Below, piece by piece: positions 11,010 through 23,342 of a stretch of 64,000 nt of DNA; the stretch's first letter is position 1; each line of letters opens with the position of its first letter. The translations under genes and the position numbers were made by a program. The DNA is from Gyromitra esculenta (Eukaryota; Ascomycota; Pezizomycetes; Pezizales; Discinaceae), in NCBI GenBank assembly GCA_038503075.1, contig JBCAML010000008.1, forward strand, positions 868,001-932,000, in the 5' to 3' direction. The notes beneath the pieces are model-generated. The model was not told the DNA's origin. It saw only the letters and a list, made by a program, of their open reading frames with translations, and did no database searches.

Positions 11010-11401
11010 GCTCATGACTAGTTTTGTATAATATGATAGACAGTATTGGTTGATGTTTTGGAATACACACTTTGCTAAAAAGAAAGCGAATGATCCTCTA
11101 CAGCCAAAACGCTTAGTAAGCAGCGCAAGAAAATCATTCAGAGAATTTTTGATTGGCTGGCCAGGTGTTCATGATAGCCTGTACAGGTGCATGTACAGAC
11201 GAGTGAAAAATGTAAGGAAACAACGACTAAAACACATCAAAATCGGCCAACTTCACAACCAAAACCCTCTTTATTAAAATTAGCTAAGTGACATGACTAG
11301 CCTACCACTGACTTCATCACTCATGAACTCTCTATAAATGAATTTCTGGGCTATTCTATTTAGAGGATCATAGGCTAGAACTTTTTAAAGTTGTAGTACC
11401 C
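11010..11401. other. Unassigned spacer
   Basis: 392 bp between two LTRs. A 75-codon open frame at 11050-11277 has no recognisable motif and an ordinary AT-rich composition. I see no gene here. Confidence 0.5.
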
Positions 11402-11811
11402 TCTCACGGTGCAATCTCTCGTTAAGCACTTCAGTATCCCTGAAGGTGAGCAGTGCTACTTAAGCGAGGTACCAACACGTTCGAGGAGTGTGAGATTTCT
11501 ACAAGTTCTTCGTGGGGTCTATCTCAAGGCGAGATAAGTGCAACGAAAGTAGACAGCGACAGCAAGCGTTCTGAGGTTGAACTGAGATAGTATTTAAACA
11601 AATACAGAAGAAGGTAAACGAGAACGTTGCTTAAGGAAAGAAGAAGAAGAAGACAAAGAACAATCGAAATCCGTCACTTAAATATTCCGTTTTCCATTCC
11701 CTAACCTATTACCGAAACTAACCGAACAACAAAGACATTATTCCCTGAACGTCATAGCCCGTTGCAACCCGATACCGAACCCTAGCCCATCACTTATCCT
11801 CATCCATGAAA
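11402..11811 (-). mobile_element. Solo family-A LTR, target duplication TACCC
   Basis: 410 bp, TCTCACGG to CCATGAAA on the plus strand. TACCC is duplicated at 11397-11401 and 11812-11816. This is the last clear LTR before the relic and gene region. Confidence 0.93.
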
Positions 11812-13319
11812 TACCCATAGATTTCCATTGCATCATACTTTTCCTCACCAAAATTGGGTAAATAACTAAACCTCATGAAGTCAAAGACTCCTATTTCAAT
11901 ACAGAAAATTCGAGGGAGTACAGAAAACTCACAGATCTAAATTCCAGAGCTATTAGATGTGTCCCACTACTCAGTTTTTTGTTGCCACAACTCTTAGTGG
12001 GAAGTAAATTGAGCTAAAGTTGGCTTGTTTTGGTGTATATTGACCCTTGTTTCGTCACTTTTTTCACTCGTCTGTACATACTAGCCCTAATTCATTTTTC
12101 GCTGAAACGGAACTAACAGTGTCTACCGGTTTTGGTCTGAATGAGTGTGTATTTCAGAACTAACACCAGCTGCAAGAATTCAGTCAACGAAGCTTATATT
12201 CACTTTCTTTTTTCCCCTTCCCTATAGCTATCCTGATCTCATCACCTCTCTCCCTTCATTCTTACATCCCTTTTTTATTGCCATCTTCAGTTTTAATTCA
12301 TCCCACTGGGTTGTGCACGTGTGTTGATATTCCGATAATATTAAAACTCGGACGCCGACAATTCTGCAGGAAGAGCTGTTCTTTGAAATTATGTCGAATT
12401 TAGGGTCTAGGTCAACTGGATCCCTAGATCCCCAAAGGGAATATTCTCCTACCGGTTTCCACAGTAATGAGCGTAGAACAAAAAATACGGACAAGAGCAG
12501 TACTGCTTCCTACATATAGAAAAGAATTTCTAGACAATTCACGTCATGATGAAAGGCTAAGCCCCAAAGAGATTGGTACATCTAGATGGCCACAAAGGAT
12601 TTTCAACGGCAGTACGGAGATTGTAATGACACATATGTCTTATTCCCCTTTTTCGCTCAACTCGGGTTCTAATAAAGCAACGACTGTATCTCTAGTTCAA
12701 CTACTAGAATGGCAACAATCAGCTAATCCTGAAGGACTACAGATGCATTTTGGCGCTATGAACTCTACAGCTCAATCTCATTTGGCGCGGAAACATTCTG
12801 CAAAGAAACAGTTTTTCCGCTTACTCCAGATCTTGTTGAGACAGCTCGTCAGTTCTGTGCTTTCTGGTGGCATGATGTTCACATTTTATGAATACAAGAA
12901 GGTAAAAGTGTTAGACTGATCTGAGAAAAGGTGGTTCAACGCTTTATCCACTAGGCTCTACTTAACACTAGGATTAAACCTCGCTATAAGTCCCCCTATT
13001 ATCTATCCTATTTGCGTCAGGAGAAAAATGAGATTTTTTGGTACGATACTTTAGCTAGGTAGAGAAAACTTATTCACTACATACATCATATAAAAAAGCT
13101 ATTGTTCAAATATATTTTATCTGCATCACCAATCCTCAGTGATTAGAAAACCATAAAGCTGACGACCTGGTGTTGGAGGTTGGGGCTTGCCCAAGGGAAT
13201 GGCAACTGTAGTTAGATGGAAACTATTGTATCGATTAGAAGAGGTATGTGTTGTCTTATTCAACCAAAATTGAATCTTGATTTCATTTACCAAGGTAGAT
13301 TTCCTTCTCGGGCTATCCA

Positions 13320-13470
13320 GCTTGCAGTACCGAAAAGGGGGGTGAAACTGATACGATACTCGTATATCATTCTTATGGATGCGGGAGTAAACCGGTAGCG
13401 CTACAGAGTTCTCAAAGCCAATACGGTAGCCATCCTGACTTATTCCTACATTTTCTAACAATGCGGTACC
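13320..13470 (-). repeat. Old dispersed repeat, copy 1
   Basis: Its reverse complement aligns with 16650-16770. Shared words include ATTGTTAGAAA, TTTACTCCCGCA, AGAATGAT and TTTCACCCCCC. Copy 1 carries an extra ~35 bp in the middle. Identity is moderate, so the pair is old. The element type is unknown. Confidence 0.6.
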
Positions 13471-15660
13471 AGAAACACCCTACTTTCCGGTACTGTAGTC
13501 AAGGTGTTCCATTTCGGTATTCATAGCCTTAAACGTCGACAGATGTAAACGTTCCTCTGTTTTCTGTGGATCTTTATGAACTGTGTATGATCCCTTTCCT
13601 ATATCGCACGAAAGTACCAAATATTTACACGTATGCTGTTAACCTAAAACAGATTGGAAGGCTCTCAGTTGCTCTTACAGGGTTAACTTATTCTTACGAT
13701 AGCACCGATGCATTTTTTCGACACCCGGAGAAGTGTTATCAGCGACCTCTCCTACTTCTGGCCTTCGAATAACATTACTGGAAATATTCCCAAATTAGGA
13801 GCTGAACATTCCACAGCCCACTCCTGGGGTTTATATACGTCCTTCAAGCCTTCGAAATCCAACACAGCACCTTAAGCTAATTCTCCATTAACAACATAAA
13901 TGTTATTTGGATCTGCAGAACAAGGGTCCCCTCATTTTGACTACATGTAGTACGTCCAGATTCTGGAAATACATGGGCAAAATTGGGTCTATTATTTAAG
14001 TCTTGGCCACTCAATTGCTCCCTACAACGGAGTAGAAAACCCTTGTCGTACTACAGTTAGGTTAACATACGGATGTTCTGTGTATGCAAAATTCAGAGAA
14101 TATAGCCCAACCAGCCAGGTCATCTCCCATAAATCCGATAGATATGTCACGGTTGCTTCTGGGTGCAAACATTACCCTTTAATAGAAGGGCAGGATGGTC
14201 TATCAGATCGTGTGATCTATGTTAATGATACCAAGAAGATAACGCTGGAGGGTGCAGATGTATGTACATTTTGAGTTTATTTGCTCATCACCCACCTCTA
14301 TTGATATGTGGCATACAGACCCACGCACCAAGCATGACGTGAGTTCTCGAGATCTTCCTGGCCTTTGATATGAACGGGTTAAAGTGACACTAGCACTAAA
14401 AGAGGTTAGCACTTGGATAAACACATGCAGTAACTTGAGCCAAAACGTCAATTGTTATTGTGGACCTCAGTGTGCTGGCTTAGCCGCACTACAATCCCTT
14501 CCGCGCGGCGCAAATAGGTCACCAAATAGTAATGAGTACTGATCTTTCTTCAGGTGCAGTGTCAACATCTCGTATGTTCAAAATGCCAAGACAGCAACAC
14601 ATACATGTAACTTCCCCAACGTACAGAATAGTAACTGGTCAACTGTGGGCTACTATCCAGGGTAGGGTTTAAGAACAGTCTCTATGTCTAGCCTACACCA
14701 ACAAAAATTTGCTGATGAAGGACAGGACTGCTTGAGGTGAGCATGTGGGTGACGATGCAAATCGCATGGCTTAATTGGCTGGTAAATTTGCTTGTGGAGT
14801 TGTCGCCGCCCGTGATCAGTTTGGGTCATCAACCATCACTGCACATGGAAAAAAACCTTGGATTGGCGTGCTTCTGGAAATTAAATAGCCGCAAACAGTC
14901 GGCTATATTCCAAATCTTCTCATCAACTAAGTAAATACAATGGAATCGTAGTCCATGCTAATTTTATCCGAGTATCTGCTGTTTAGATTGCAATACTTGG
15001 TGGAATCCTCTTATGCCAATTAACACTGGGGCTGATAACAATCGTGTACGTAACCACTGTCATTTGCAAAGATGACTCTTACCTTTCAACTGCTATATTA
15101 CTAAGACGTGAGGAAACCTAAATACAATCATATAGTTATCCAAACCACCGCTTCATCCTCTTTGTGCCTGCTAACCTTTTTCCCCGGAAATCCCACAGCG
15201 CTCGTCGAACGACTTGGCCCAAACGGTTGCTATCTTTCTGGGCATGAAATATCAAATAGCTTCGGTGAATATGGTATATGGTGTCCGATCGGACCCTTCG
15301 AGCACACGGCACCGTTTAGACATTGGTTAAGACATTGTGCCACACAAACAATTCCCAGAAGGTTGGTACGATGGAGAGGAAGGTATAATGTATTACCGGG
15401 CCGGTTCTGTCACACAAAGAGGTCGTCCTTCAGTATGACGGAGGAAGTAAGGCATAAAACTGCAACTAGTTGACAGCGAATGAGAAGACGACGATTCGCA
15501 AGGGCAGTTCGTTATGAGCATAGCGTTTGATTATTTATAAAACTTTCAATTATGTTATTGCTTGTCATGGGTGCCTCATTAGTTTTTTGCATCGATAACC
15601 ATTGGAAAATGCCAGACATCGAAAGGGTTTTTTTCATTTTTGTATGATATGCATATACAT

Positions 15661-15782
15661 ACAGCCTCTGGTAGGATTATTGTAGAAAAACAAACCAACA
15701 TCTTTCCGATGAACCCGGAGGACCAATAAAAGCTTTTGATCCTGAGTTGCCACAATTCTACAATAATTCTACCAGAGGTTGT
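15661..15782. repeat. Small inverted-repeat element
   Basis: The arms at 15661-15687 and 15756-15782 are 27 bp each with two mismatches (ACAGCCTCTGG ... CCAGAGGTTGT). They enclose about 68 bp. The size and structure suggest a miniature inverted-repeat element, but no target duplication was recognised. Confidence 0.55.
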
Positions 15783-16456
15783 ACTAGCCAAAAAAAGAAA
15801 TTCGTGACAGGGATAAAATTGGGTAACAACCAAATCTACATTTCGGAAGCTACAACCTATGGAATTTAATGCCGACAACTATAAATTACAGACTAATGTG
15901 TAGATAGAACAGCTGCAAAATAAACATCAGTTGTAAGTTGGTTGTGGGTTGGGGAATTGTGTTGTTAACGGGGCGTGGTTGCTGCCGAGGTTCACCCACA
16001 TCACAAACTTTATTTTTTTAGCAAGTATGTTTGAGCTAATGCATATGTTTGGACTGAACATTCTACTCATGTATGTAACCTGTGGATCTACACTACTACA
16101 TGAGGAAAATCTTGAAAAAAAAAACACTTTTTAGAGGTATTTTGTACTGTAGAATGTTCAAATTTCATTTTGAAGAAAATACCGTAATGTGATTAGAATT
16201 AATCACCTAATAAAGTTCATATACACGCGTAGTTTTAAAGTATTTGATGCAATTTTTAAGGTCACTCTTACATGATGAATGTCATTCAGGTGCAAAAACG
16301 GAGAATGTAAGAAGCAAGGTGAGATGTAGGAAATACATGTATGGCTCAAGCTTCTCGAACCGGCCGATAGGATCATCTCAGGTTTTCAAAAAAAAATTAA
16401 CGGTTGTTTTGATATTTTGATGAGAACGTTCTGAGTCATGTCGAGATGTTTTCCTA

Positions 16457-16632
16457 ATGTGTTGCTCTTCTTCCCACTCTCATCAGGAAGAATACTACCG
16501 AGTAGAACCCTTAAGATTATTGAGTACCTTGCACGAAAATACTCTTAACATCTCAACCTGATTTCTAGTATTTGCAACGGCCGTATTTCTTTACCTATCC
16601 CATTCTGGAGCAAGAGGACTACCCCCGTTACA
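16457..16632 (+). mobile_element. Family-B LTR fragment (3' end)
   Basis: Matches the last ~175 bp of the family-B LTR (…CTCATCAGGAAGAATACTAC… to …CCCCCGTTACA). It is truncated on its left side and is the only LTR trace in the 11.8-34.9 kb segment. Confidence 0.82.
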
Positions 16633-16649
16633 AGTTGAGTATTTTTTGT

Positions 16650-16770
16650 ACAGTATTGTTAGAAAGTATAGGAATGAATCAGGAAGACTACCGATTTACT
16701 CCCGCACTCATGAGAATGATGTACGAATACCGTACCAATTTCACCCCCCTTCCTGGTGCTGTAGTTACCA
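16650..16770 (+). repeat. Old dispersed repeat, copy 2
   Basis: The inverted partner of 13320-13470. It directly follows the family-B LTR fragment, so it may be either target sequence or part of an older element. Confidence 0.55.
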
Positions 16771-17045
16771 TGTGTATGTCAAGACTATGTACTTACTATA
16801 TACAATGTATACCTGCCCTTTCAAGCTGTATGCCTATATATATCAGAGAGCTCTTTATAGCATGTTATCTTACTTGAAGGTACTAAATACTCCTAGAATT
16901 TCTGCGAAGCGATGGCTACAGCTCAGTTAAAGGTTGCCTCACCTGGTTTAGTGGACTAAAAGAGGTGAGCAACTGATTGGATAGCTATTAGCCTAGCTGT
17001 GATAAATCTGCTTGGTTTTTATGAGCATGGTTGAAACAGTGTATC

Positions 17046-17182
17046 CCTCCAGAAACTTGTATTTCCGGGTACCTATTGCCTCCTCCGAGTACGGTATGCA
17101 GGCTTAGGCCGTTAGCAAATATCAACAATTTACGAGTACTCGGGGCAAGCAACAAGTATCCGTAAACGCAAGTTGCTGGAGG
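17046..17182. repeat. 137-bp palindromic mini-element
   Basis: The left arm (CCTCCAGAAACTTG... ending CCGAGTACGG) and the right arm (ending CAAGTTGCTGGAGG) are imperfect inverted repeats of about 48 bp. Related single arms occur at about 17230-17275, 17929-17972 and 18201-18248, so the 48-bp unit is clustered in about 1.2 kb. Confidence 0.6.
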
Positions 17183-17504
17183 GCTTAGTCGACTGGGCGA
17201 TTCAGTAGAATCCTATTATTTGGCTGGCCAGAGTAGCGTGCATACTGATTGCAATTCCGGGTACTTTTTGCCTGCTCCCAGTACATCACCTACACGTTTA
17301 GTGGTAGTGAGCATACACACCTCTTGTACATGCACGTACTCTCCAAATACGCTTGCGCTTACCCCAGAAAAACGCCGCCAGCAATAGGATAAACACGAGG
17401 AGCAGGGCTGATTTTATTGTGAATGATGAGCTAAGAAAAAAAACGAACCTCAATTGATGCGTTTTCGGGATTCCTGCAGCTGGGAGTGGGGGAGTTGCCG
17501 CAGA

Positions 17505-17870
17505 GTAAGTACTTGGATACATCATGAAGAACCTGAAAACAAGGGTATTAGGTTGACCAATCAGTAAGCTGATATAGCTGGATCCAACCAACCAGAAACC
17601 CCGACCTAGAACATGCATTTTAGGGTTCTTCGTGTGGTATCCAAGTACAAGAGGAAGAGATGAGGGAATTTCGCTAGACGTTCCACGTCATAGCAGTACA
17701 TAAGTTTCTACTGAGGATCATGATACTCGGATACCACATGAAGAACCCTAAAATGCATGTTCTAGATCGGGTTTCTGGTTGGTCGGGTCTAGCTATATCG
17801 ACTTAGTGATTGGTCAATCTAATACCCTTGTTTTCAGGTTCTTCATGATGTTACGTATCCGAGTAGTTGG
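17505..17870. repeat. Fold-back element with ~125-bp arms
   Basis: The segment 17521-17640 is the inverted complement of 17733-17850 at roughly 90% identity by eye. Both arms carry CATCATGAAGAACC at the outer end and a TTTTAGGGTTCTTC word at the inner end. The spacer is about 90 bp. Open frames at 17298-17618 and 17779-17964 are by-products of this palindrome. It may be a fold-back or MITE-like transposon. Confidence 0.7.
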
Positions 17871-19720
17871 CAGTCTGCTTTACACTGGGTCGCAGATGCA
17901 GTCGTATGTGTTCCTGCATAAACGAAGCGACTTGCGAGCCAATTATTTCGGGTGCTTTTTGTAGGTACAGGCACGGTAATTCGGTTCCGCTGGTATTTTT
18001 GGAACTTTATTAAATTTTGGCTTCCATTTGTATTTCCTACAGTATTCTATGCGTGTCTGTGAAGCATATTTTATCTCGAATTCCCCTTTCACTTGGGGCA
18101 AGCATTTAGCTAGAGTAGTACCTGAACATGCAAGTGACGTGTAGGGTTTTCTAACTAGCTAGAAAGCTGAAATTCACCTTACCCTCCAATAGACCAAGAC
18201 CCTCCAACAGCTTGCGTGTTCGGGCACTAAATGCCTGCCCCGAGTATGACCAATATGTTAGTAACTTCGATCATCCGCATTTAGTTACAAAGATTTTTTC
18301 ACACGCATATGAAAGCGAGAAAAACTAAATTTCATCTCACTCGAATTCTTTCTTTCCACCTGCTTCCTCTGTTGCATCCTGTCCATCCGTGTAGCACTTA
18401 TGAAATAGAGTACGTGGACGGTATGTACATGTGCTACATGTAGAGTAGAGGCTGTTAAATGGAATAGTCGCTTAAAGTGTAAATGGTTTCGGATTACTAT
18501 ATCATTGATCAATCTTGCATTATGAGTATCGGATGCCGTATCTACATGTACCATAGGATTTACATATAAAAGTGTATTGATTGTCGCGTATGGCCATTTT
18601 CAACATGCATGTAGGCCAATGTTGGTTCCTGGGTCTGCCACGTGCAGATGAACTAACCACCGATAACGGCCACCCGGGCAATTTTAACCCCACTACATAT
18701 GCATTCGATGTTGAGTATTTTTCTGGCAACAAAAAGAAAAAACAGTTTTTGTCGACCTATGCACTTTGGTAAGATTGGCATAATTCTTTGCAGACGTGGC
18801 AGCGTAGATACACGATTTAATTCCTATCTGATATGTGAGAGATAGATAGGGATCATTCGCGAAAGAAGAAGGTTTCCGCTGACTCAAAATTGCCGCCAGA
18901 AGAATAAAATGTCTTGGTTGTTTAGCCGTTTCCCACCATCTCTAGTATGTGATCGAGCGAATTGAGGCAGTGTCGTGGAGATGGGTGGGGTTGGTTTTTT
19001 CGAGTCTCGGCTGCTTCATAGCAGGCTCTGTGGAGATGCGTATTGGGTCTAAACATTAGGCAGGTTCTCATACTCTGGTTTTATTCCTATGAGTTCGCTC
19101 CCAGGCCGGCCTAGACTCTGTCAAGGAGATCGGTAAACCAAGAGTGGAGGGAGCAAGAAAAGAAGGAAGACAATGCCTGGACGAGGAACCGGCCGCTGGC
19201 GATGCTGCAGTGCGTTCGTGCCGTGAAGCAACCTGATCCATCAAGCGTTAATACGCATTTCTTCGCTGGGAAGCCAAGCAACAAGGATCGCAAGCATGGC
19301 AAGAAGAGATGGGTGTGGAGCCGCGGCCGCTGACTGGGTGGCGATCCTTGCAGGCGGGTCACTCAGGAACCGAAGTCTGCCAGAGGACTTGGCAGGGGAG
19401 GAAAAAGGCAACCCTTGGGGGTGCAGCGCGTTGCTCCACACAACCACAACATCATCGCGAAAATTTCGTTTCATTGCCGTCAACCACTTAGGTAACCCGC
19501 ATGATGGGCCAGCCGATGCCGAGAACAAGGAAAGTGGGCAAAAGAGGTTCACACATGCGGTGCCACAACCCGTTAGATTCTCCACGGATAGGGCGTGAGG
19601 ATCAGCATGGCCGTCGACGTTGGCTAAGGAGAAAAAAAATGGGGGGGGAGGGGGGAAGCAGTAGAATTTTCATCTCGCGGTCAGAGATGCTGTGGGACAC
19701 ACCAGTGGATCCTATTATGG
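17871..19720. other. Intergenic, no gene recognised
   Basis: Apart from two further copies of the 48-bp arm (17929-17972, 18201-18248) I see no coding or RNA feature. Overlapping open frames on both strands at 19111-19755 lie in GC-richer DNA upstream of the SUN gene and have no recognisable domain. Confidence 0.45.
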
Positions 19721-19724
19721 GGCC

Positions 19725-19732
19725 TTTAAAAG
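19725..19732 (+). promoter_or_regulatory. Putative TATA element of the SUN-family gene
   Basis: TTTAAAAG lies about 880 bp before the start codon. It is followed by a pyrimidine-rich tract (CTCTCTCTTC) at about 19785-19800, a typical fungal transcription-start setting. The distance makes sense only with the leader intron proposed at 19841-20378. Confidence 0.4.
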
Positions 19733-19840
19733 GACTGTCTCCCGTCTGCATCTGACAATCATCTGAGAATCTCATCAGACCGACATTCTCTCTCTTCAGT
19801 CCGTCGTTCTTTCTGCGTAGCAGGATCCCACACTCTTTCG

Positions 19841-20378
19841 GTGAGTTGGACTGATTTTTCGTAATCGTCAAGGTGCTCGTTTGGACCATGAGCCTTTCAT
19901 TCCCACATTTTCTTTAAATCACATCCGTGCGGAGCGGGTTGGGTGGTACCCCTGTTTTGACTATCTTAAGATCTCATTTCATTTTCAAGCCTGTCTGTTC
20001 TTCCTTACCTTATGTCTGTTTGCGCTGTGAGAGCGAGCCGCGAGCTGAGCTTGCTTGCTGCAGGCTGCTCGCTCCGTCCTACACACAGAGCGCATTTACT
20101 TGCACTGCGCTGCACCACAGACCACGTACATAGATCACGGACAGCCGGCATCCCTGGCATTCGTAACCCCCCAGTCCATCCATCCTCATCCTCTTCCCTT
20201 CCCCTATCCCCCCAGCCTAATTATCCAATCTTGTTCTCGCCATGGCTCCAACCTCTCTCCGTCTCCGCAGTACTTCTATCTCCATTTTCCCTCCCTCTCC
20301 GCTTCTTCTTCCTTCCTTCTTCACCCTGCTCATCCGCTTTCGTCCTTCTTTACATTGCTAATTGTCTCTCTCTTACAG
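19841..20378 (+). other. Putative 5'-UTR intron of the SUN-family gene
   Basis: A consensus donor (GTGAGT at 19841) and an acceptor (TTACAG ending at 20378) preceded by a CTAAT branch-point word about 18 bp upstream. The acceptor context is strong. The donor choice is less certain. Confidence 0.45.
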
Positions 20379-20608
20379 GAAAGGAAATAATTTATTCCCT
20401 TTCTCATCACACTCATTTTTAAGATAAGCATTCACGGAACACGTAGCAGCTGCCTCATAGCTCCTTTGCTCCCTCCCCATCGACCTAGTCTCTACTTTCT
20501 CATTCAAGAAGACTAGCTTTCGCTGCTCCTCGCTTCAATTCTTGCTACAGTATTGTTAGCTGGAGCTTATATCTTCCCCAACAGAATCTTTATTTCAGCC
20601 AATCCACA

Positions 20609-21869
20609 ATGAAGATCGACTCTGGACTCTTTTCCCTCGCCCTCGCCGGGTTTGCTGCTCTAGCTGCTGCCCAGCCTCACGGAATCAAGCACCGCCATGT
20701 AGCTCGCAGCAATGTTCAAGTTGTAACTGAGGTTACAACTCAGTATGTTACTGTCACTGGTGCTGCACCGACCGCAACTGGCTCTCCAGCTTCAGCAGCA
20801 ACTGCCGCCGGATTTTCTATCGATGATGTTATTGCTCCCGCTGCGGCTCACTCTGCGGCCCACTCCGCAGCTTCTAGCATTGCCACAAGCGTTGCCCCAA
20901 CACCGAGTGCTTCGGCATCTAAAACCACATCCTCTGCGGCATCTTCTTCGTCTGCTGCCCCTAGCAGTGATAGTTCTTTAAACCTATCAATTGACCCTAT
21001 TACTGGAAAAGGTGTTGATTCTAACCCTAACACTGCGAAGGATTTCCCCGATGGTACCATCGACTGTGACAATTTCCCTTCGGCATATGGTGCTATTCCT
21101 ATGACCTGGGTGACCAAGCAAGGTTGGTCAGGAATACAAATAGGAAATAGTAATGGTGATGCTGTTGGAGAATGTTCGGAGGGAGCTCTATGTTCATACG
21201 CTTGTCCGGCTGGCTACAGCAAGTCTCAATGGCCAACTGATCAGCCTTCTGACGGTCAGAGTCGCGGTGGGCTTCTTTGCCAAGGTGGTAAACTCCACCT
21301 CACTCGCCCTTCGTACCCCCAACTGTGCCAGCCAGGCGCGAGTGGTGTCACTGTTCAAAACAAGCTCAGCCAGATGATCTCTGTCTGTCGTACCGATTAT
21401 CCTGGTAAGATTTACTTGTTAGTTTTGTCCTTGAATCATATTAATATTAAGTATAGGTTCCGAAAACATGGTCGTTCCTTTGGCGTGTAGCTCCGGTTCC
21501 TCAAAAGCCTTGACCGTTCCCATCGCTACTGATTCGTATCAATGGCAAGGCAAATTCACATCTGCTCAATATTACGTAAACCCTGCTGGTGTTGATGTTG
21601 AGGATGGTTGCAAGTGGGGCAGTGAAGGTGGGAACCTTGGTAACTGGGCCCCCATGATTTTCGGTGCTGGACAAACCGGCAATACAATGTGGTTGTCCAT
21701 CAGTCAGAATCAGCTCAACAGTGCTCCTCTCGGTTACAACGTCGAAATCACAGGCGGCAATAGCAAATGTTCGTATATCAACGGCCAATTCTCCCAACCA
21801 GGAGGTTGTACAACTGCTGTCACAGCCGGCTCCGCGGCCGCCTTTGTTTTGACACCCTGCGATAGCTAG
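20609..21869 (+). CDS. SUN-family secreted cell-wall protein (GH132 type), two exons
   Basis: Exons 20609-21404 and 21457-21869 give 402 residues. The 52-bp intron has GTAAGA and TATAG ends. Splicing reads …DYPG^SENMVVPLAC…, which restores the family sequence. Residues 1-21 form a signal peptide (MKIDSGLFSLALAGFAALAAA). Then comes a short His/Arg-containing stretch and a Ser/Ala/Thr-rich linker to about residue 125, likely O-mannosylated. The C-terminal SUN domain contains the diagnostic CX5CX3CX24C array at Cys189, 195, 199 and 224. SUN proteins (yeast Sim1, Uth1, Nca3, Sun4 and Aspergillus SunA) are wall-associated proteins acting on beta-glucans and septation. Which paralogue this corresponds to cannot be told here. 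The length is normal and there are no defects. Confidence 0.95.
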
Positions 21870-23342
21870 ATATTGCCATGGGTTCAACACGTTTTTCGTC
21901 AGTTTATTGCATTTGCATTTAAGGGAGCCAGGTTAGGTGGGGCGGTGGGTCTGAGATATAAAACTTGCATCGTCGTTTAGGTGGGCTTGTAAGAAAGGCA
22001 AATCGCGTTTGTTGAAGGGATCTTTCATTATTATTTCTCTGCCTGGGTTCTCTTAGATCTTTTGTTTGTGATGGTATCCTTTTTATTTCAGGTTTCTCTG
22101 GCCAACCTTTATCCGGCTAAGTCGCATCGTTCATGCATCTCCTTTGTCTTCAATCTCTTTTATTTGCTATATACGTCTTCCTTCCTTCCTTTTTTTTATT
22201 ATCTTAAAAAGTGTGAACATATATATAGCTCGTTGAGGATTGGAGAGAGGAGTTGGAATGATCTCACGGACTGGTTCTGCCGGGATGAGACTTTTTTTCT
22301 TTGTATAAACTTACATATAAACTTTTTATTTCAGTTTACCTGACGGGATTACATACCGCTCAATAACTACATATACATGCTATCTCTTAAATAGTTTGTT
22401 TTTTTTGCTCCCCATTAATCTTATTCCTATCGAGTTTTAAGTACACGTACTCTTGGGTGATAAATTGTGATTGTGACTGTTTTTCAGTTTTGTGTTTTTC
22501 ATTTTCTAGCACTTAGTATCGATATTGTTTAATGACCGCTCATAATCTGCAACATGCTAAAGTAGTTGATGGGAGTTTCTTTCCTGCCAAGTGAGGTGCA
22601 CCGTAAGATCGACCCGCCGCAACAGGGAAAACTGTATATTCGTTACCACAACAGAAAAATATAGCTATGTGTATCAATATCGGCATATATACATGTGCCC
22701 TTGAATTTCCATGGCTGAGGTTAAGTGTATGTTAAGATAAGCTCTTCACCCAGTCATTTACCCCAAAGTAGTTAAAATGATACCTGGATTACGGTATCCT
22801 ACATGAGAGAACATCAAAATTACGGGGACTTCGAACGGCCCCTCATAAGTGAAAAGAAGCAAAATTTTTTATCGAAAGGAACTGTCACTTCGCAAACTCG
22901 CGTTTTTGCGATAGACGCCTCTCGATCCCAACAATCTCCTAGCAAGCACGACCTTTGATACATGTTGGTGGAGAAGATGTGAGTAAATAGTAGAAGCTAA
23001 ACATTTAGAGAATTATGTCATTATAATTTTAGGTAAAAGAGTCGTCCATGTAGTGATAAAACTCCCCCAAGCAAGTCCAATAGACAAATAAAACGTGAAA
23101 AAGGCAAGTGACCACCGATTGGCGAAGGGTTGGTTACACGACATTCTAATCCGCCCGTTGCAGAAAAGAAAAGAACGAAAAGAAAAAAGGGCAACCGATG
23201 AAGCGCTTGCACAAGAGTTCAAAATAGTGGGAGGAAAAAAAAAGAAATAACAGCACCAGACCAAGCAAGCCATCCCTCACATCAAGGCATGTAGTGCAGG
23301 GAAACACCAATTCCCTCTCCCAGACCCCCGCTCGCGCGCCAC
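21870..23342. other. 3' region of the SUN gene and intergenic DNA
   Basis: About 1.47 kb between convergent genes. It is T-rich downstream of the SUN stop, as expected of a 3' UTR, and then AT-rich. No repeat, RNA gene or further coding region was recognised. Confidence 0.5.

Larger units (their letters stand above)
11812..16456. other. Relic, gene-poor DNA
   Basis: AT-rich sequence with short open frames on both strands (for example 12467-12919 and 15108-15473) that show no known motif, no intron-joined continuation and no conserved codon pattern. About 150 bp at 13320-13470 are an inverted, diverged copy of 16650-16770, so part of this is old repeat. I see no supportable gene. Confidence 0.55.

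Noticed and set aside
12467..12919. 150-aa frame in the gene-poor segment
   Set aside because: No motif, irregular codon use, no neighbouring exon and surrounding sequence of relic type.
19111..19755. Several overlapping frames upstream of the SUN gene
   Set aside because: Mutually overlapping on both strands in GC-rich DNA, without domain or start context. Promoter-region shadows are likelier.
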